This document shows positions 47,035-56,091 of a stretch of 64,000 bases of DNA, one piece after another (positions within the stretch are counted from its first letter, which is position 1; each line of letters starts with the position of its first letter). The stretch spans positions 28,381 to 92,380 of the forward strand of contig JALHRJ010000016.1 of NCBI GenBank assembly GCA_022841475.1, read 5' to 3'. Source of the stretch: Cyclobacteriaceae bacterium (GTDB lineage: Bacteria > Bacteroidota > Bacteroidia > Cytophagales > Cyclobacteriaceae). The notes beneath the pieces were generated by a model. It had not been told where the DNA came from and did not search any database. It saw nothing but the letters and a program-made list of their open reading frames with translations. A program made the translations under genes and the position numbers.

Positions 47035-47076
47035 TTTTGAATTAGTGAATTAAAAAATTAGTTTTGTGGTATATTT

Positions 47077-47117
47077 AAACAACGGCTATAACCCCTAAGC
47101 CGTTGTTTCTTTTTTTT
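47077..47117 (+). terminator. Intrinsic terminator after the pentapeptide gene
   Basis: A perfect 11-bp stem, AAACAACGGCT/AGCCGTTGTTT, with a 10-nt loop is followed by a C and eight T. It isolates the pentapeptide gene from greA. Confidence 0.9.
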
Positions 47118-47172
47118 GTCGATGATGGATAGCAGAAAAGTTTAGCAGGGTGGACATGTATAAAAAGCAGTT

Positions 47173-47649
47173 ATGAGCAAGAAAATTTCTTACTACACCA
47201 AGGAAGGTTTAGAAAGACTTACCAATGAATTAGCAACTTTAAAAAGTAAAGGGCGATCGGATATTGCCAAACAAATCGCAGAGGCACGTGATAAAGGCGA
47301 CCTAAGTGAAAATGCTGAATACGATGCTGCCAAAGACGCACAAGGACATCTGGAAGCCAAAATTGCGCAGCTAGAAGATCTGTTAAGTGGAGCGCGGTTA
47401 CTCGATGAAACAAAAATTGATATTTCCTCCGTATCAATCTTATCTAAAGTAACAATCAAGAATAAGAAGAACGGAGCCTCTGTTACTTATATGTTGGTGT
47501 CAGAGGAAGAAGCCGATTTAAAAGCCGGAAAAATTTCCACACAGTCGCCCATCGGAAAAGGCTTACTGGGAAAAAAGAAAGGCGAAGTGGCCATGATTAA
47601 AACCCCGGCTGGTGAACTTGAATTTGAAATTCTGAATATTGGAGTTTAA
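47173..47649 (+). CDS. greA: Transcription elongation factor GreA
   Basis: A 158-residue protein with an N-terminal antiparallel coiled coil (residues about 1-75, with the acidic tip DKGDLSENAEYDAAKDAQ at about 41-58) and a C-terminal FKBP-like domain (IGKGLLGKKKGEVAMIKTPA). The tip Asp/Glu residues trigger RNA cleavage by backtracked RNA polymerase. It starts MSKKISYYTKEGLERL at 47173. The HIT gene follows after 9 bp. Confidence 0.97.
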   Translation: MSKKISYYTKEGLERLTNELATLKSKGRSDIAKQIAEARDKGDLSENAEYDAAKDAQGHLEAKIAQLEDLLSGARLLDETKIDISSVSILSKVTIKNKKNGASVTYMLVSEEEADLKAGKISTQSPIGKGLLGKKKGEVAMIKTPAGELEFEILNIGV

Positions 47650-47658
47650 TAAGTTGTC

Positions 47659-48057
47659 ATGGCTTCCATCTTCACAAAAATAATCAACCGGGAAATTCCA
47701 GGCTATATAATTGCCGAGGACGATCGCTTCATAGCATTTTTAGATGTCATGCCATTAGTAGAGGGTCACACACTCATTGTTCCCAAAAAGGAAATAGATT
47801 ATATCTTTGATTTGGACGATACCATGCTGGCAGAGATGATGGTGTTTGCAAAGACTGTAGCGATTGCCATTAAGAAGGCAATACCTTGTAAGAGAATTGG
47901 AGTAGCCGTTATCGGTTTGGAAGTACCGCATACACACGTTCACCTCGTGCCCATGAACACCATGGTAGATATTAACTTTACAAAGCCAAAGCTTTCGGTT
48001 GCACCGGAGCGAATGAAAACACTTTCAGAAAAGATTAGGAATGAAGTAGGGAAGTAA
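47659..48057 (+). CDS. HIT family protein
   Basis: A 132-residue nucleotide hydrolase or transferase of the histidine-triad family. It opens with SIFTKIINREIPGYIIAEDD and has the triad VPHTHVHLVPM near residues 92-102, as in the HINT branch. The usual activity is hydrolysis of AMP-lysine or other adenylated compounds. It lies 9 bp after greA, probably co-transcribed, and converges on gpsA. Confidence 0.94.
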   Translation: MASIFTKIINREIPGYIIAEDDRFIAFLDVMPLVEGHTLIVPKKEIDYIFDLDDTMLAEMMVFAKTVAIAIKKAIPCKRIGVAVIGLEVPHTHVHLVPMNTMVDINFTKPKLSVAPERMKTLSEKIRNEVGK

Positions 48058-48060
48058 ATC

Positions 48061-49116
48061 CTAAAGGAAATCGATATCCACATTCAGGGGATAACGCATT
48101 AAAAACTCCAGCGCCTCTTCAACGGTCATTCCTTCAAACAGTACTTTATAGAGTCGATCCGTTATCAGTGCACGTACTTTATAATGGTCTGCACACTTTT
48201 TTGCAATCCTTACCGTATTGATACCTTCTGCTATTTCCGACATGTCGGCAAGAATATCATTTAGTTTTTCTCCCTTAGCCAATCTGTAACCCACCGTAAA
48301 GTTTCTACTCATCGGACTATTGCAGGTTGTAACCAGATCGCCAATACCCGCAACGCCTAAAAAAGCTTTTAAATCGCCCCCGAGCGCACGACCCAGATAG
48401 ACCATTTCAACAGCTCCACGACTTATCAACAAACCTTTGGCGTTTTCACCATAGCCCAATCCACTTAATGCACCCGAAGCAATAGCAATGATATTTTTTA
48501 ATACGCCCGCAATCTCAACCCCAACAATATCATTGTTTTCATAAACCTGAAACCTGTCGTTTCGCAAAAGTCGTTTGCCAACTTGTATGACTTCATTAAA
48601 ATGACTTGCAACTACAGTCGCTCCAGGCTGTCGTTGAGCCAGTTCTTTGGCTAGATTAGGTCCGGCAAGGCAACCAACACGAACCACCACACTCTCTTCC
48701 TGAATAACTTCACTCATGGTCTTGACCTGATTGCGAGTAAGTTTCGGAATCTCTTCAATTGTCTGACCGGGTGGAAGAGTAATATCAAATCCTTTTGTTC
48801 CGTGAATGAGAATATGATAGGGGTGAAGGTAAGGTGACAGCTGCCGCATCATGGTGCGGAAGTGTGCTGAAGGCACCATGGGAAAAATGATATCGCAGGT
48901 TCTTGCCAGGTGAGCCAGGTCGTGAGTGGCTTCAATATTTTGATGAATCGGATAGCCCCGATTTTCTCGCTTGTCACGAATTTGAGACACTACCCGTTCA
49001 TCCCGGGCATACAGCAATACCTTACTATGAATGGCAAGAATGTTGGCGATTACCGTTCCGAAGTTACCTGCACCAATAACTCCAATCGGTTTTTCAGATA
49101 TGCTGCTCAAGGTCAT
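48061..49116 (-). CDS. gpsA: Glycerol-3-phosphate dehydrogenase [NAD(P)+]
   Basis: A 351-residue dehydrogenase that makes sn-glycerol 3-phosphate for phospholipid synthesis. The Rossmann loop GVIGAGNFGTVIANIL is near residues 12-27, the catalytic Lys lies in VLKNIIAIASG (about 200-210), and the C-terminal all-helical domain has GDLVTTCNSPMSRN. The ATG at 49116 is chosen; an in-frame TTG two codons earlier is possible. The start overlaps the end of the acyltransferase gene by 23 nt, so G3P supply and acylation are co-expressed. Confidence 0.95.
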   Translation of the reverse strand: MTLSSISEKPIGVIGAGNFGTVIANILAIHSKVLLYARDERVVSQIRDKRENRGYPIHQNIEATHDLAHLARTCDIIFPMVPSAHFRTMMRQLSPYLHPYHILIHGTKGFDITLPPGQTIEEIPKLTRNQVKTMSEVIQEESVVVRVGCLAGPNLAKELAQRQPGATVVASHFNEVIQVGKRLLRNDRFQVYENNDIVGVEIAGVLKNIIAIASGALSGLGYGENAKGLLISRGAVEMVYLGRALGGDLKAFLGVAGIGDLVTTCNSPMSRNFTVGYRLAKGEKLNDILADMSEIAEGINTVRIAKKCADHYKVRALITDRLYKVLFEGMTVEEALEFLMRYPLNVDIDFL

Positions 49117-50788
49117 AGCCAACCAATCGGTTATGGTAGTAATAGAGCACAGTCAAATCTTTCGTGATGATATTACCTTTTTTGTTTAGAAGGAGTGGTC
49201 GGTTTAGGTGGAAGATACCCACGTTTTCTATGCCTAGTTTAATAACCTTATCTGCCTTTCCTTTAAGATGGGTTGCATGGTAAACTTTCCCCTCACCTTT
49301 TAATTCATAAATCCTTTTTCGAACCCGCTTAAAAGTTTCTCGAAATTCTGCGTACTCAATTTCAAGGTCTTCTTCGGGTAAGCGTAGCAAACTAAAGAGA
49401 TCAAGTTTCGGGAATTTCTTTTGCCACATTTCAAAGGCAACAAAGGCAGCAATATGGCTGGCAAAAACCCGGTTAATGCGATGATATTCTTTTACAATTC
49501 GATTGCTGAGCATCCTTGTATACTCATCTTCCCGCTGTTTGTCAGTAGTTATATTACTATTAGAGATAAAATAATCTTTGGTATCAATAATACGACCGTG
49601 TGAGTCAATACTCTGGCCGTCTTCGTTTACAAAATTGCCCAACACATCCAGACCCGGACCAATCGAAACGGAAATGTTAGAACCCTTTGTAAAGAACTTA
49701 AAGAGAAAGCGTATTAGTTGCCAGCTGCCATACTTATCCTGCTCAGGAAAATATTTGTCCTTGCCTTTTACATGCAGATAATCTTCAATGAGATCAGGCG
49801 CTTCTAAAACAAAATTGTAGTTCAGTGTAACCGGAACGATGAAAATTTTTCTAACCTCTTCATGCTGATTTTCAAGATAAAGATTGCGTTGGGCTTCAAT
49901 AGCCGTGCTCAGAAGTCCTAATTTCAATTGCTTTTCAATTAGACCCGAACGTGAGCGTGTGCCGCCCGGAAAAAATAAACTATGTGCGCCTTTTTGAATG
50001 GCGATGTTGGAATACATTTTAAGTGTCTCCAGGTAGGGGAGGTTTTTCTTTCTTCGGTCTACCTTATAGGCACCCAAACTATTCATGAAATAGGCAAAGA
50101 TTTTTATGTTGAACAGGTTGAGACCGGCTCCATAAATAAACGCGGGTAATCCACAGGAGTGAATAACCCACCCGATCAAGATAGAATCCAGGTTGCTGAA
50201 ATGGGTAGGCACCATAACTACCGTGCCTTGCTTGGCAAGTTTGCGTAGCATACCAACTTTGCCTACAATCTGAATTTTATCCCGCAAGGTGTATTGATTG
50301 CGGAAGAAGGCCCCGAATTTTTTTACGCGGGCTCCGTTCAGTAAGCGTTGAAAAAAGAATTTAATTACTTCGCGGGTAACGCGGTAAGAGTTTGGTTTGA
50401 AGTTACCCGCAATTTCGTTGGCATAGCGATTGACTATTCGTTCCAGAATTTCATCTTCCTTCGCACCGGTTTCTTCTTGATTTTTTGAACTTAGTTCAAC
50501 AAGATCATTTTTTATACCTGACCAAAACTTCGAGTCATCTTTGGGGTCTACGCGCCATCGGTTGCGTTTAATCCGATTTTGCTCCCGATAGGCCGTTGCC
50601 TCTATTTCATCGATAAGTTGCTTCCGGGTTGGGCGTAACTGTTTTATCCTCTCCAGCGACTTACGTGTAACAGTCTCAATAAATTCTTTACGGTTTTTAC
50701 TAAGTTGATAAACGGGCCAATCCGGAATGCCCTCTAATATAGGTTCATACGGCCTGTTCTTATTTTTCTTTTCTTCCAGTATTTCCAT
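49094..50788 (-). CDS. Glycerolipid acyltransferase (PlsB/PlsC superfamily)
   Basis: A 564-residue acyltransferase. The catalytic motif I reads THFSNLDS (HxxxxD) and motif III reads FFPGGTRSRSG, where PlsC usually has EGTRS. A large N-terminal helical region of about 170 residues and a long C-terminal part resemble PlsB-like enzymes that use glycerol 3-phosphate. The neighbour gpsA, which makes glycerol 3-phosphate and overlaps it by 23 nt, supports that role. The ATG at 50788 (MEILEEKKNK) is preferred over an in-frame start at 50845, which would add a 19-residue non-conserved leader. Whether it acts on G3P or lyso-PA is not settled by sequence. Confidence 0.85.
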   Translation of the reverse strand: MEILEEKKNKNRPYEPILEGIPDWPVYQLSKNRKEFIETVTRKSLERIKQLRPTRKQLIDEIEATAYREQNRIKRNRWRVDPKDDSKFWSGIKNDLVELSSKNQEETGAKEDEILERIVNRYANEIAGNFKPNSYRVTREVIKFFFQRLLNGARVKKFGAFFRNQYTLRDKIQIVGKVGMLRKLAKQGTVVMVPTHFSNLDSILIGWVIHSCGLPAFIYGAGLNLFNIKIFAYFMNSLGAYKVDRRKKNLPYLETLKMYSNIAIQKGAHSLFFPGGTRSRSGLIEKQLKLGLLSTAIEAQRNLYLENQHEEVRKIFIVPVTLNYNFVLEAPDLIEDYLHVKGKDKYFPEQDKYGSWQLIRFLFKFFTKGSNISVSIGPGLDVLGNFVNEDGQSIDSHGRIIDTKDYFISNSNITTDKQREDEYTRMLSNRIVKEYHRINRVFASHIAAFVAFEMWQKKFPKLDLFSLLRLPEEDLEIEYAEFRETFKRVRKRIYELKGEGKVYHATHLKGKADKVIKLGIENVGIFHLNRPLLLNKKGNIITKDLTVLYYYHNRLVGYDLEQHI

Positions 50789-50853
50789 CCGCCAGGTATG
50801 CTTAAAGCAAGGGGCCAAAGTTAGTCGGTGAAAGATCAAACACAAAAATGATA

Positions 50854-51096
50854 TTATTGCTGACGGTGCAGCGCACTGCCCAGACTGGCAGCCATTTCCT
50901 CAAACCGGTTGATGGCTTGTTTCAAAAAGTCCTCATCCAGCAGCGCAAGAACCTCGCTTTCTGAATGAACATCCAACTCGCTTACCTTGAAGGTTTGTTC
51001 GAGTGTGCCCGACTCAAACTTGATCAGATAGCGGTTATTCCAGTTAAATATGGTGATTTTAAAGTGTGGATACGGTATTTCTTTAACAACTCTCAT
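50854..51096 (-). CDS. Small conserved hypothetical protein
   Basis: An 80-residue soluble protein that I do not recognise by function. It has an N-terminal beta-strand-rich part (KEIPYPHFKITIFNWNNRYL, then IKFESGTLEQTFKVSE) and a C-terminal helix (EDFLKQAINRFEEMAASLG). The spacing to the acyltransferase start is 65 bp. It starts at an ATG at 51096, twelve bases downstream of a palindromic element (51109-51134). Confidence 0.7.
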   Translation of the reverse strand: MRVVKEIPYPHFKITIFNWNNRYLIKFESGTLEQTFKVSELDVHSESEVLALLDEDFLKQAINRFEEMAASLGSALHRQQ

Positions 51097-51108
51097 AGGC
51101 TCATGATG

Positions 51109-51134
51109 GGTTAAAATTAGAATAAATTTTAACC
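51109..51134. promoter_or_regulatory. Perfect 10-bp inverted repeat in a divergent promoter region
   Basis: GGTTAAAATT and AATTTTAACC flank AGAATA. It lies between the small hypothetical gene (51096, minus) and the type IX cargo gene (plus) and could be a shared operator or a leader hairpin. A+T-rich and without a T run. Confidence 0.4.
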
Positions 51135-51287
51135 TTATGTTCGAGGCACCTGATTTGCTAACTGGATACCAAATATTTAGCGGAGTTGTGCGTTAAACTG
51201 TGAAAAAAGGCTTTTGTGAGCAGACTATTTGTCGTTACTTGTAACCTAATCTTATTTTTACGTGTTGTATTTCTAAGTTTCACACGA

Positions 51288-54209
51288 ATGGGTATTGAGA
51301 GATCGAAGTGGGTATGGAAAGTGTTGGGCGCTGCGATGCTGGTTCTCGCTTTTCATGTAAATGTTTTAGCTACTCACTTGCGCGCGGGGGAAATTACACT
51401 GGAGCGGGTGAGTTGCACGGATCTTACCTTTAGAATCACCATCACGGTGTATACCGATTTAGGATCACCCATAAAATTTGGAGATGGTGAATTGAATTTT
51501 GGTGATGGCAGTGATCCTCATATTACACCACAAATTGATAATACAGTCCGACCCGATTTGGGCCCCGAAGTAGGTACCGTATCGTATACAATTACGCACA
51601 CGTATCCGGGTCCGGGCAGATATCTGATAACCTACCTAGAAGCCAATCGCAATAATGGTATTCTCAATATGACTAATTCTGTAGATACCCGTTTTTTTGT
51701 GCAGACAGAAATCCGAATTGATCCATTCCTGGGTTGTAGCAATACACCAAAATTACTGGTGCCCCCGATAGACAAAGGATGTACGGGTGCAACATTTTTT
51801 CATAATGCCGGTGCCTTCGATCCTGATGGAGATAGTCTTTCCTATGAACTAACCATTCCCAAAAGAGAACGCGATGCTGATGTACTAGGGTACCTGGATC
51901 CTAACAACAAAAAGTTTTATGATGCCATTGGTTTGAATTATGGAACTGCCAATGAGGCGGGTGATGATACACCGAAATTTTTTATTGACCCTGCAACAGG
52001 TACACTTGTTTGGGATGCACCCGGTGCGCCTGGTGAATACAACGTTGCCTTTAAAATTATTGAGTGGCGCGAAATTAATGGCATCTGGGTGCAGTTAGGA
52101 TATGTAGTACGTGATATGCAGATAATTATAGAAGACTGCCTTAACCAACGTCCGGAATTGTTAGTGCCTCCGGATATTTGTGTAGAAGCAGGCGAGTCAA
52201 TATCAATTGATGTATTCGGAAGTGATCCAGACTTTGACAGTGTTAGAATAGAAGCTTTTTCACAGGTATTCAGTATTAATCCTTCTCCGGCAACCTACAC
52301 TCCTTTTCCAGTTATTCTTCAAAAAACCGGCCCCGGTCAGGATGCCAAGCTTACGTTTACATGGAATACGGTCTGCGCACATATTAAAGATCAACCCTAT
52401 CAGGTTGTTTTTAAAATCAGTGATAAATCAAGCAACGGACCCACACTCGTCCAGTTTAAAACCTGGAATGTACGGGTGGTAGGACCTGCGCCCATTTGGG
52501 AACCGCCTCAGGTAGATTTAGGTACGCGCTCAGCAACTTTAAATTGGGAAGATTATGCGTGTGAATCGAATGCAATCACGATGCAGGTGTGGCGTAGGGT
52601 CGATCAATATACATTTACACCCCCGGAATGTGTTACGGGAATGCCAGATTTCCTTGGTTACTCTTTGATTACAGAGGTGCCGATTAATACAACCACATTT
52701 GTTGACACGAACAATGGCATCGGCTTGGCCGTGGGTGCTCAATATTGTTATCGGTTAGTGGCAATCTTTCCACAGCCAGGCGGTGGAGAGAGTTATGTTT
52801 CGCAGGAAGTTTGCTTGCCACCTATATTGGCAGATGCACCCGTGATCACCAACGTAACTGTTGATATTACCAGTACGGCTACCAATGGTATTAGTAATAA
52901 TAATGGCCAGGTAACGGTAAGGTGGCGGCCACCTTTTGATGCTGATCCCGGACAATTTCCGCCACCGTATTCTTATGAAGTACATCGGGCCGAAGGATTT
53001 TCAGGTGATATAAGATTGACACCTGCATTTCCAGGCAGACGACCAGACACCACCTGGGTGGACACAGGTCTGAACACCCGCGATATTATTTATAACTACC
53101 GGGTAACTGCATTTGCCAGCAATGGCACCCGGATAGATGTTTCACCGACTGCCTCAACCGTTCGGTTGGAAACCAGTCCACAGTTTTTGAGGATTGCTTT
53201 ATCCTGGAATGCTGATGTACCCTGGGCAAACCAAACTCAAGACTACCCATGGCATTTGATTTATCGGGGAGCGGCCGATGCCACGGAAGGTCAGTTGGTT
53301 TTGATAGACAGCGTAGATGTAAATCAATTTCAATTCAACTATATCGATTCTGGTCAATATCAAAATACACTGTTGAAAGAAACCGAAGTGTATTGTTATC
53401 GGGTAATGACACGCGGTGCGTATGGTAATCCTAGAATAAACGAACCATTAATCAACTACTCGCAGATTATATGCGATCAGCCGAATGATGATGAGCCTCC
53501 GTGCACACCGGTGCTTGCTATTGAAGGTCGCGATTGCGAAGAATACATTCAATCCGCATCGTGCGGGATAAATCTTTATAGCAATACAATTACGTGGAAA
53601 CGCCCCACAGATCAAAAATGCCGGGATGATGTTCGTAGTTATAATATATATAAAGCAAGGCGAACGGATGATACTACCTTTACATTCCTTGTTAATGTAG
53701 TGGACACGTTTTACGTAGATTCCAACCTGCCATCCTTTGCCGCTTGTTATAAAGTTACCTCGGTGGATAGGGCCGGTAATGAAAGCGCATTGAGTGCCAG
53801 TGAGAAATTCTGCTTCGATAATTGCCCATACTATGAGCTTCCCAATGTATTTACTCCTAATGGAGATGAGTGCAATGATTTATTCAGCGCGTACAGCGAT
53901 CGTATCGCCAGCGAGGTAGGTGAAGATGGAATCACTCCGTGCGGTCAAGACTTGATTGATTTGAGAAAACGGTGTGCACGATTTGTTTTAAATGTTGATT
54001 TTACGGTTTACAATCGCTGGGGAAAAGAAGTGTATAGCTATCAATCCGGTGGGGAGCGATCTATTTTTATCGACTGGAATGGCCAGGATAATAGTGGCAA
54101 AGAACTATCTACCGGTGTCTACTATTACAGTGCTGAAGTTACCTTCGATGTGGTAGATCCTGACCAGCAAAAGCAAACGATTAAAGGATGGTTGCAACTG
54201 ATCCGGTAA
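51288..54209 (+). CDS. Large exported protein with type B type IX secretion C-terminal domain
   Basis: A 973-residue secreted protein. The signal peptide VWKVLGAAMLVLAFHVNVLA starts from the ATG at 51288; a GTG at 51216 would give 24 extra residues and is less likely. The mature part has a PKD-like N-terminal region (ITVYTDLGSPIKFGDGE, FGDGSDPHI), several beta-sandwich domains with fibronectin-III-like Tyr-Arg-Val patterns (YCYRLVAIFP, IIYNYRVTAFAS, VYCYRVMTRG), and ends in the gliding-associated/CHU_C sorting domain starting YELPNVFTPNGDECNDLF and closing FTVYNRWGKEVYSY and TGVYYYSAEV. Type B proteins leave through the type IX secretion system. Function is probably adhesion or surface structure. 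The DCC gene overlaps its 3' end by 22 nt. Confidence 0.9.
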   Translation: MGIERSKWVWKVLGAAMLVLAFHVNVLATHLRAGEITLERVSCTDLTFRITITVYTDLGSPIKFGDGELNFGDGSDPHITPQIDNTVRPDLGPEVGTVSYTITHTYPGPGRYLITYLEANRNNGILNMTNSVDTRFFVQTEIRIDPFLGCSNTPKLLVPPIDKGCTGATFFHNAGAFDPDGDSLSYELTIPKRERDADVLGYLDPNNKKFYDAIGLNYGTANEAGDDTPKFFIDPATGTLVWDAPGAPGEYNVAFKIIEWREINGIWVQLGYVVRDMQIIIEDCLNQRPELLVPPDICVEAGESISIDVFGSDPDFDSVRIEAFSQVFSINPSPATYTPFPVILQKTGPGQDAKLTFTWNTVCAHIKDQPYQVVFKISDKSSNGPTLVQFKTWNVRVVGPAPIWEPPQVDLGTRSATLNWEDYACESNAITMQVWRRVDQYTFTPPECVTGMPDFLGYSLITEVPINTTTFVDTNNGIGLAVGAQYCYRLVAIFPQPGGGESYVSQEVCLPPILADAPVITNVTVDITSTATNGISNNNGQVTVRWRPPFDADPGQFPPPYSYEVHRAEGFSGDIRLTPAFPGRRPDTTWVDTGLNTRDIIYNYRVTAFASNGTRIDVSPTASTVRLETSPQFLRIALSWNADVPWANQTQDYPWHLIYRGAADATEGQLVLIDSVDVNQFQFNYIDSGQYQNTLLKETEVYCYRVMTRGAYGNPRINEPLINYSQIICDQPNDDEPPCTPVLAIEGRDCEEYIQSASCGINLYSNTITWKRPTDQKCRDDVRSYNIYKARRTDDTTFTFLVNVVDTFYVDSNLPSFAACYKVTSVDRAGNESALSASEKFCFDNCPYYELPNVFTPNGDECNDLFSAYSDRIASEVGEDGITPCGQDLIDLRKRCARFVLNVDFTVYNRWGKEVYSYQSGGERSIFIDWNGQDNSGKELSTGVYYYSAEVTFDVVDPDQQKQTIKGWLQLIR

Positions 54210-54592
54210 TTCTGTTTGATGGCGTTTGTAACTTATGCAATAACTCTGTTTTATTTATTATCAAAAGAGATCCCAAAGCTAAATTTAAGTTTGCCTCCTT
54301 GCAATCTGAATTTGGAAAATCGCACCTCGAAAAATTTGGGTTGCCATTCACGGAGTTGAACAGCGTATTGTTGATTAAAGATGGAAAGCTTTTTCAAAAA
54401 AGTAATGCAGCCTTAGAAATAGCCAAATACCTTGGAGGAGGATGGCCGGTTTTTTATGTTTTTAAACTAGTGCCAGCGTTTCTTCGCGATGGAGTCTATA
54501 ACTGGATAGCACGAAACCGCTATCGGTGGTTTGGAAAAAAGGATGCATGTATGATTCCAACGCCCGCATTGAAGACTCGCTTTCTGGCATAA
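54188..54592 (+). CDS. DCC family thiol-disulphide oxidoreductase
   Basis: A 134-residue protein with the DCC motif DGVCNLCN near residues 11-18 (DxxCxxC) and the family segments FASLQSEFG and GGGWPVFYVFKLVP. The name derives from the DxxCxxC motif; redox activity is predicted, not known. The ATG lies inside the end of the preceding gene, giving a 22-nt overlap that suggests co-translation with the type IX cargo protein. Confidence 0.9.
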   Translation: MVATDPVILFDGVCNLCNNSVLFIIKRDPKAKFKFASLQSEFGKSHLEKFGLPFTELNSVLLIKDGKLFQKSNAALEIAKYLGGGWPVFYVFKLVPAFLRDGVYNWIARNRYRWFGKKDACMIPTPALKTRFLA

Positions 54593-54656
54593 TTTCTTTC
54601 CTGAATTTTGTTCTTAGCTTTTCATCCTGTAAAATCGAAGCTGAATTAATTAACTG

Positions 54657-55532
54657 ATGAAAGCATTTATATTTCCCGGTCAGGGCGCGCAGTTTACCGG
54701 CATGGGCAAAGAACTATACTCATCCAATGCTACTGCAAGAACTTTGTTTGACAAAGCGGATGAAATTCTCGGATTTAAAATAAGTGAAACCATGTTTGGC
54801 GGCACGGCCGATGAGTTGAAACAAACCAAGGTTACGCAACCTGCTGTTTTTATTCATTCCGTAATTGTCGCCCTTGCGCAAGATGCTGTTCAGCCGCAGA
54901 TGGTAGCCGGTCACTCGCTGGGCGAGTTCTCCGCATTGGTTGCCAACAAAACGTTGTCGTTTGAAGATGGATTGAAATTGGTTTTTAAAAGAGCCATGGC
55001 CATGCAACGGGCATGCGAAATAAATCCTTCCACCATGGCGGCAATTTTAGGATTGGAGGATAGCGTGGTAGAAGAAATTTGCGCTTCTATTAAGGATGAG
55101 ATTGTGGTGGCTGCGAATTACAATTGCCCGGGGCAATTGGTAATCTCCGGATCGATGAAAGGAATTGAAATTGCCTGCGAGAAAATGAAGGCAGCCGGTG
55201 CCAAGCGAGCCTTGCCGCTGCAGGTTGGGGGTGCGTTTCACTCTCCGCTCATGGAGCCAGCGCGTGAAGAACTGGCCGCAGCAATTGCATCTACTCAATT
55301 CTCAAAACCGGTTTGTCCTGTATACCAAAATGTAAACGCATTGCCATCTGTAGATATATCTGTAATTAAAAAGAACCTGATCGATCAGCTTACCGCACCT
55401 GTGCGATGGACCCAGTTGGTTCAAAGTATGGTGAAGGATGGGGGCGCTTCTTTTGTTGAATGTGGACCAGGGAAAGTATTGCAAGGTTTGGTTAAGAAAA
55501 TTGCTCCGCAGGTGGAGGTAGCCAGCCTTTAG
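54657..55532 (+). CDS. fabD: Malonyl-CoA:ACP transacylase
   Basis: A 291-residue transacylase that loads malonyl onto ACP. The catalytic Ser87 lies in the GHSLGE motif, with GQGAQFTGMGKELY at the N-terminus and a His in GGAFHSPLM (about residue 197). It starts MKAFIFPGQGAQ. Upstream is the DCC gene (64 bp). Its last four bases overlap the stop of the convergent folK gene. Confidence 0.96.
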   Translation: MKAFIFPGQGAQFTGMGKELYSSNATARTLFDKADEILGFKISETMFGGTADELKQTKVTQPAVFIHSVIVALAQDAVQPQMVAGHSLGEFSALVANKTLSFEDGLKLVFKRAMAMQRACEINPSTMAAILGLEDSVVEEICASIKDEIVVAANYNCPGQLVISGSMKGIEIACEKMKAAGAKRALPLQVGGAFHSPLMEPAREELAAAIASTQFSKPVCPVYQNVNALPSVDISVIKKNLIDQLTAPVRWTQLVQSMVKDGGASFVECGPGKVLQGLVKKIAPQVEVASL

Positions 55533-56014
55533 ATTTTTTTTACTAACAACATATCCCTGCACCCCTCAAGAAGTTGCCGATTGGTCTTCTTAAGTACCGG
55601 GTGGACAAAGTCAGGGGCAATTTCAACCAGCGGTTGTAAAACGAAACGTCTATCAGGGATGCCAGCATGCGGCAGGGTAAGTTTGTCTGAATCGATTATT
55701 TGATCTTCTGCGTAGAGCAAATCAATATCAATCAGGCGGGCACCCCATTTTTCGCCTCGCTTGCGACCCAGGTCTTCCTCAATATCCAGAACACGATCCA
55801 ATACACTTTCAATGGGTAGATTCGATTCTACCAACACGACCTGATTGATAAAATCGGGTTGGTCACTTTTACCCCACGGCTTGGTTTCGTAGAGCGATGA
55901 TCTTTTTTTAATCACTCCCAGGTGCTTTTCAATCCCCAAAGCTGCTTTTTCAAGATTCGCTTTGCGGTTGCCCAGGTTGCTGCCTAATAATATGAATACC
56001 GGATACAGTTTCAT
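55529..56014 (-). CDS. folK: 2-amino-4-hydroxy-6-hydroxymethyldihydropteridine diphosphokinase
   Basis: A 161-residue folate-pathway kinase (HPPK). It begins MKLYPVFILLGSNLGNR, typical of FolK, and has YETKPWGKSDQPDFINQVV, RKRGEKWGARLIDIDLLYAED and LPHAGIPDRRFVLQPL. The ATG at 56014 is preferred over an upstream in-frame start at 56074 because the family N-terminus is KLYPVFILLGSN. It converges on fabD with a 4-nt overlap, and is divergent from sppA. Confidence 0.94.
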   Translation of the reverse strand: MKLYPVFILLGSNLGNRKANLEKAALGIEKHLGVIKKRSSLYETKPWGKSDQPDFINQVVLVESNLPIESVLDRVLDIEEDLGRKRGEKWGARLIDIDLLYAEDQIIDSDKLTLPHAGIPDRRFVLQPLVEIAPDFVHPVLKKTNRQLLEGCRDMLLVKKI

Positions 56015-56063
56015 TGGATAATGAAAGATAGGGCAGTGGTTTCCTTTCCGAAAGGCCTTTGAG

Positions 56064-56071
56064 TATTTTTG
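56064..56071 (+). promoter_or_regulatory. Possible -7 promoter element for sppA
   Basis: TATTTTTG fits the Bacteroidota -7 consensus TAnnTTTG exactly and ends 20 nt before the sppA ATG. A TTG at the -33 distance is not obvious. Confidence 0.3.
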
Positions 56072-56091
56072 CATCTAATTTTTTCATTAAC

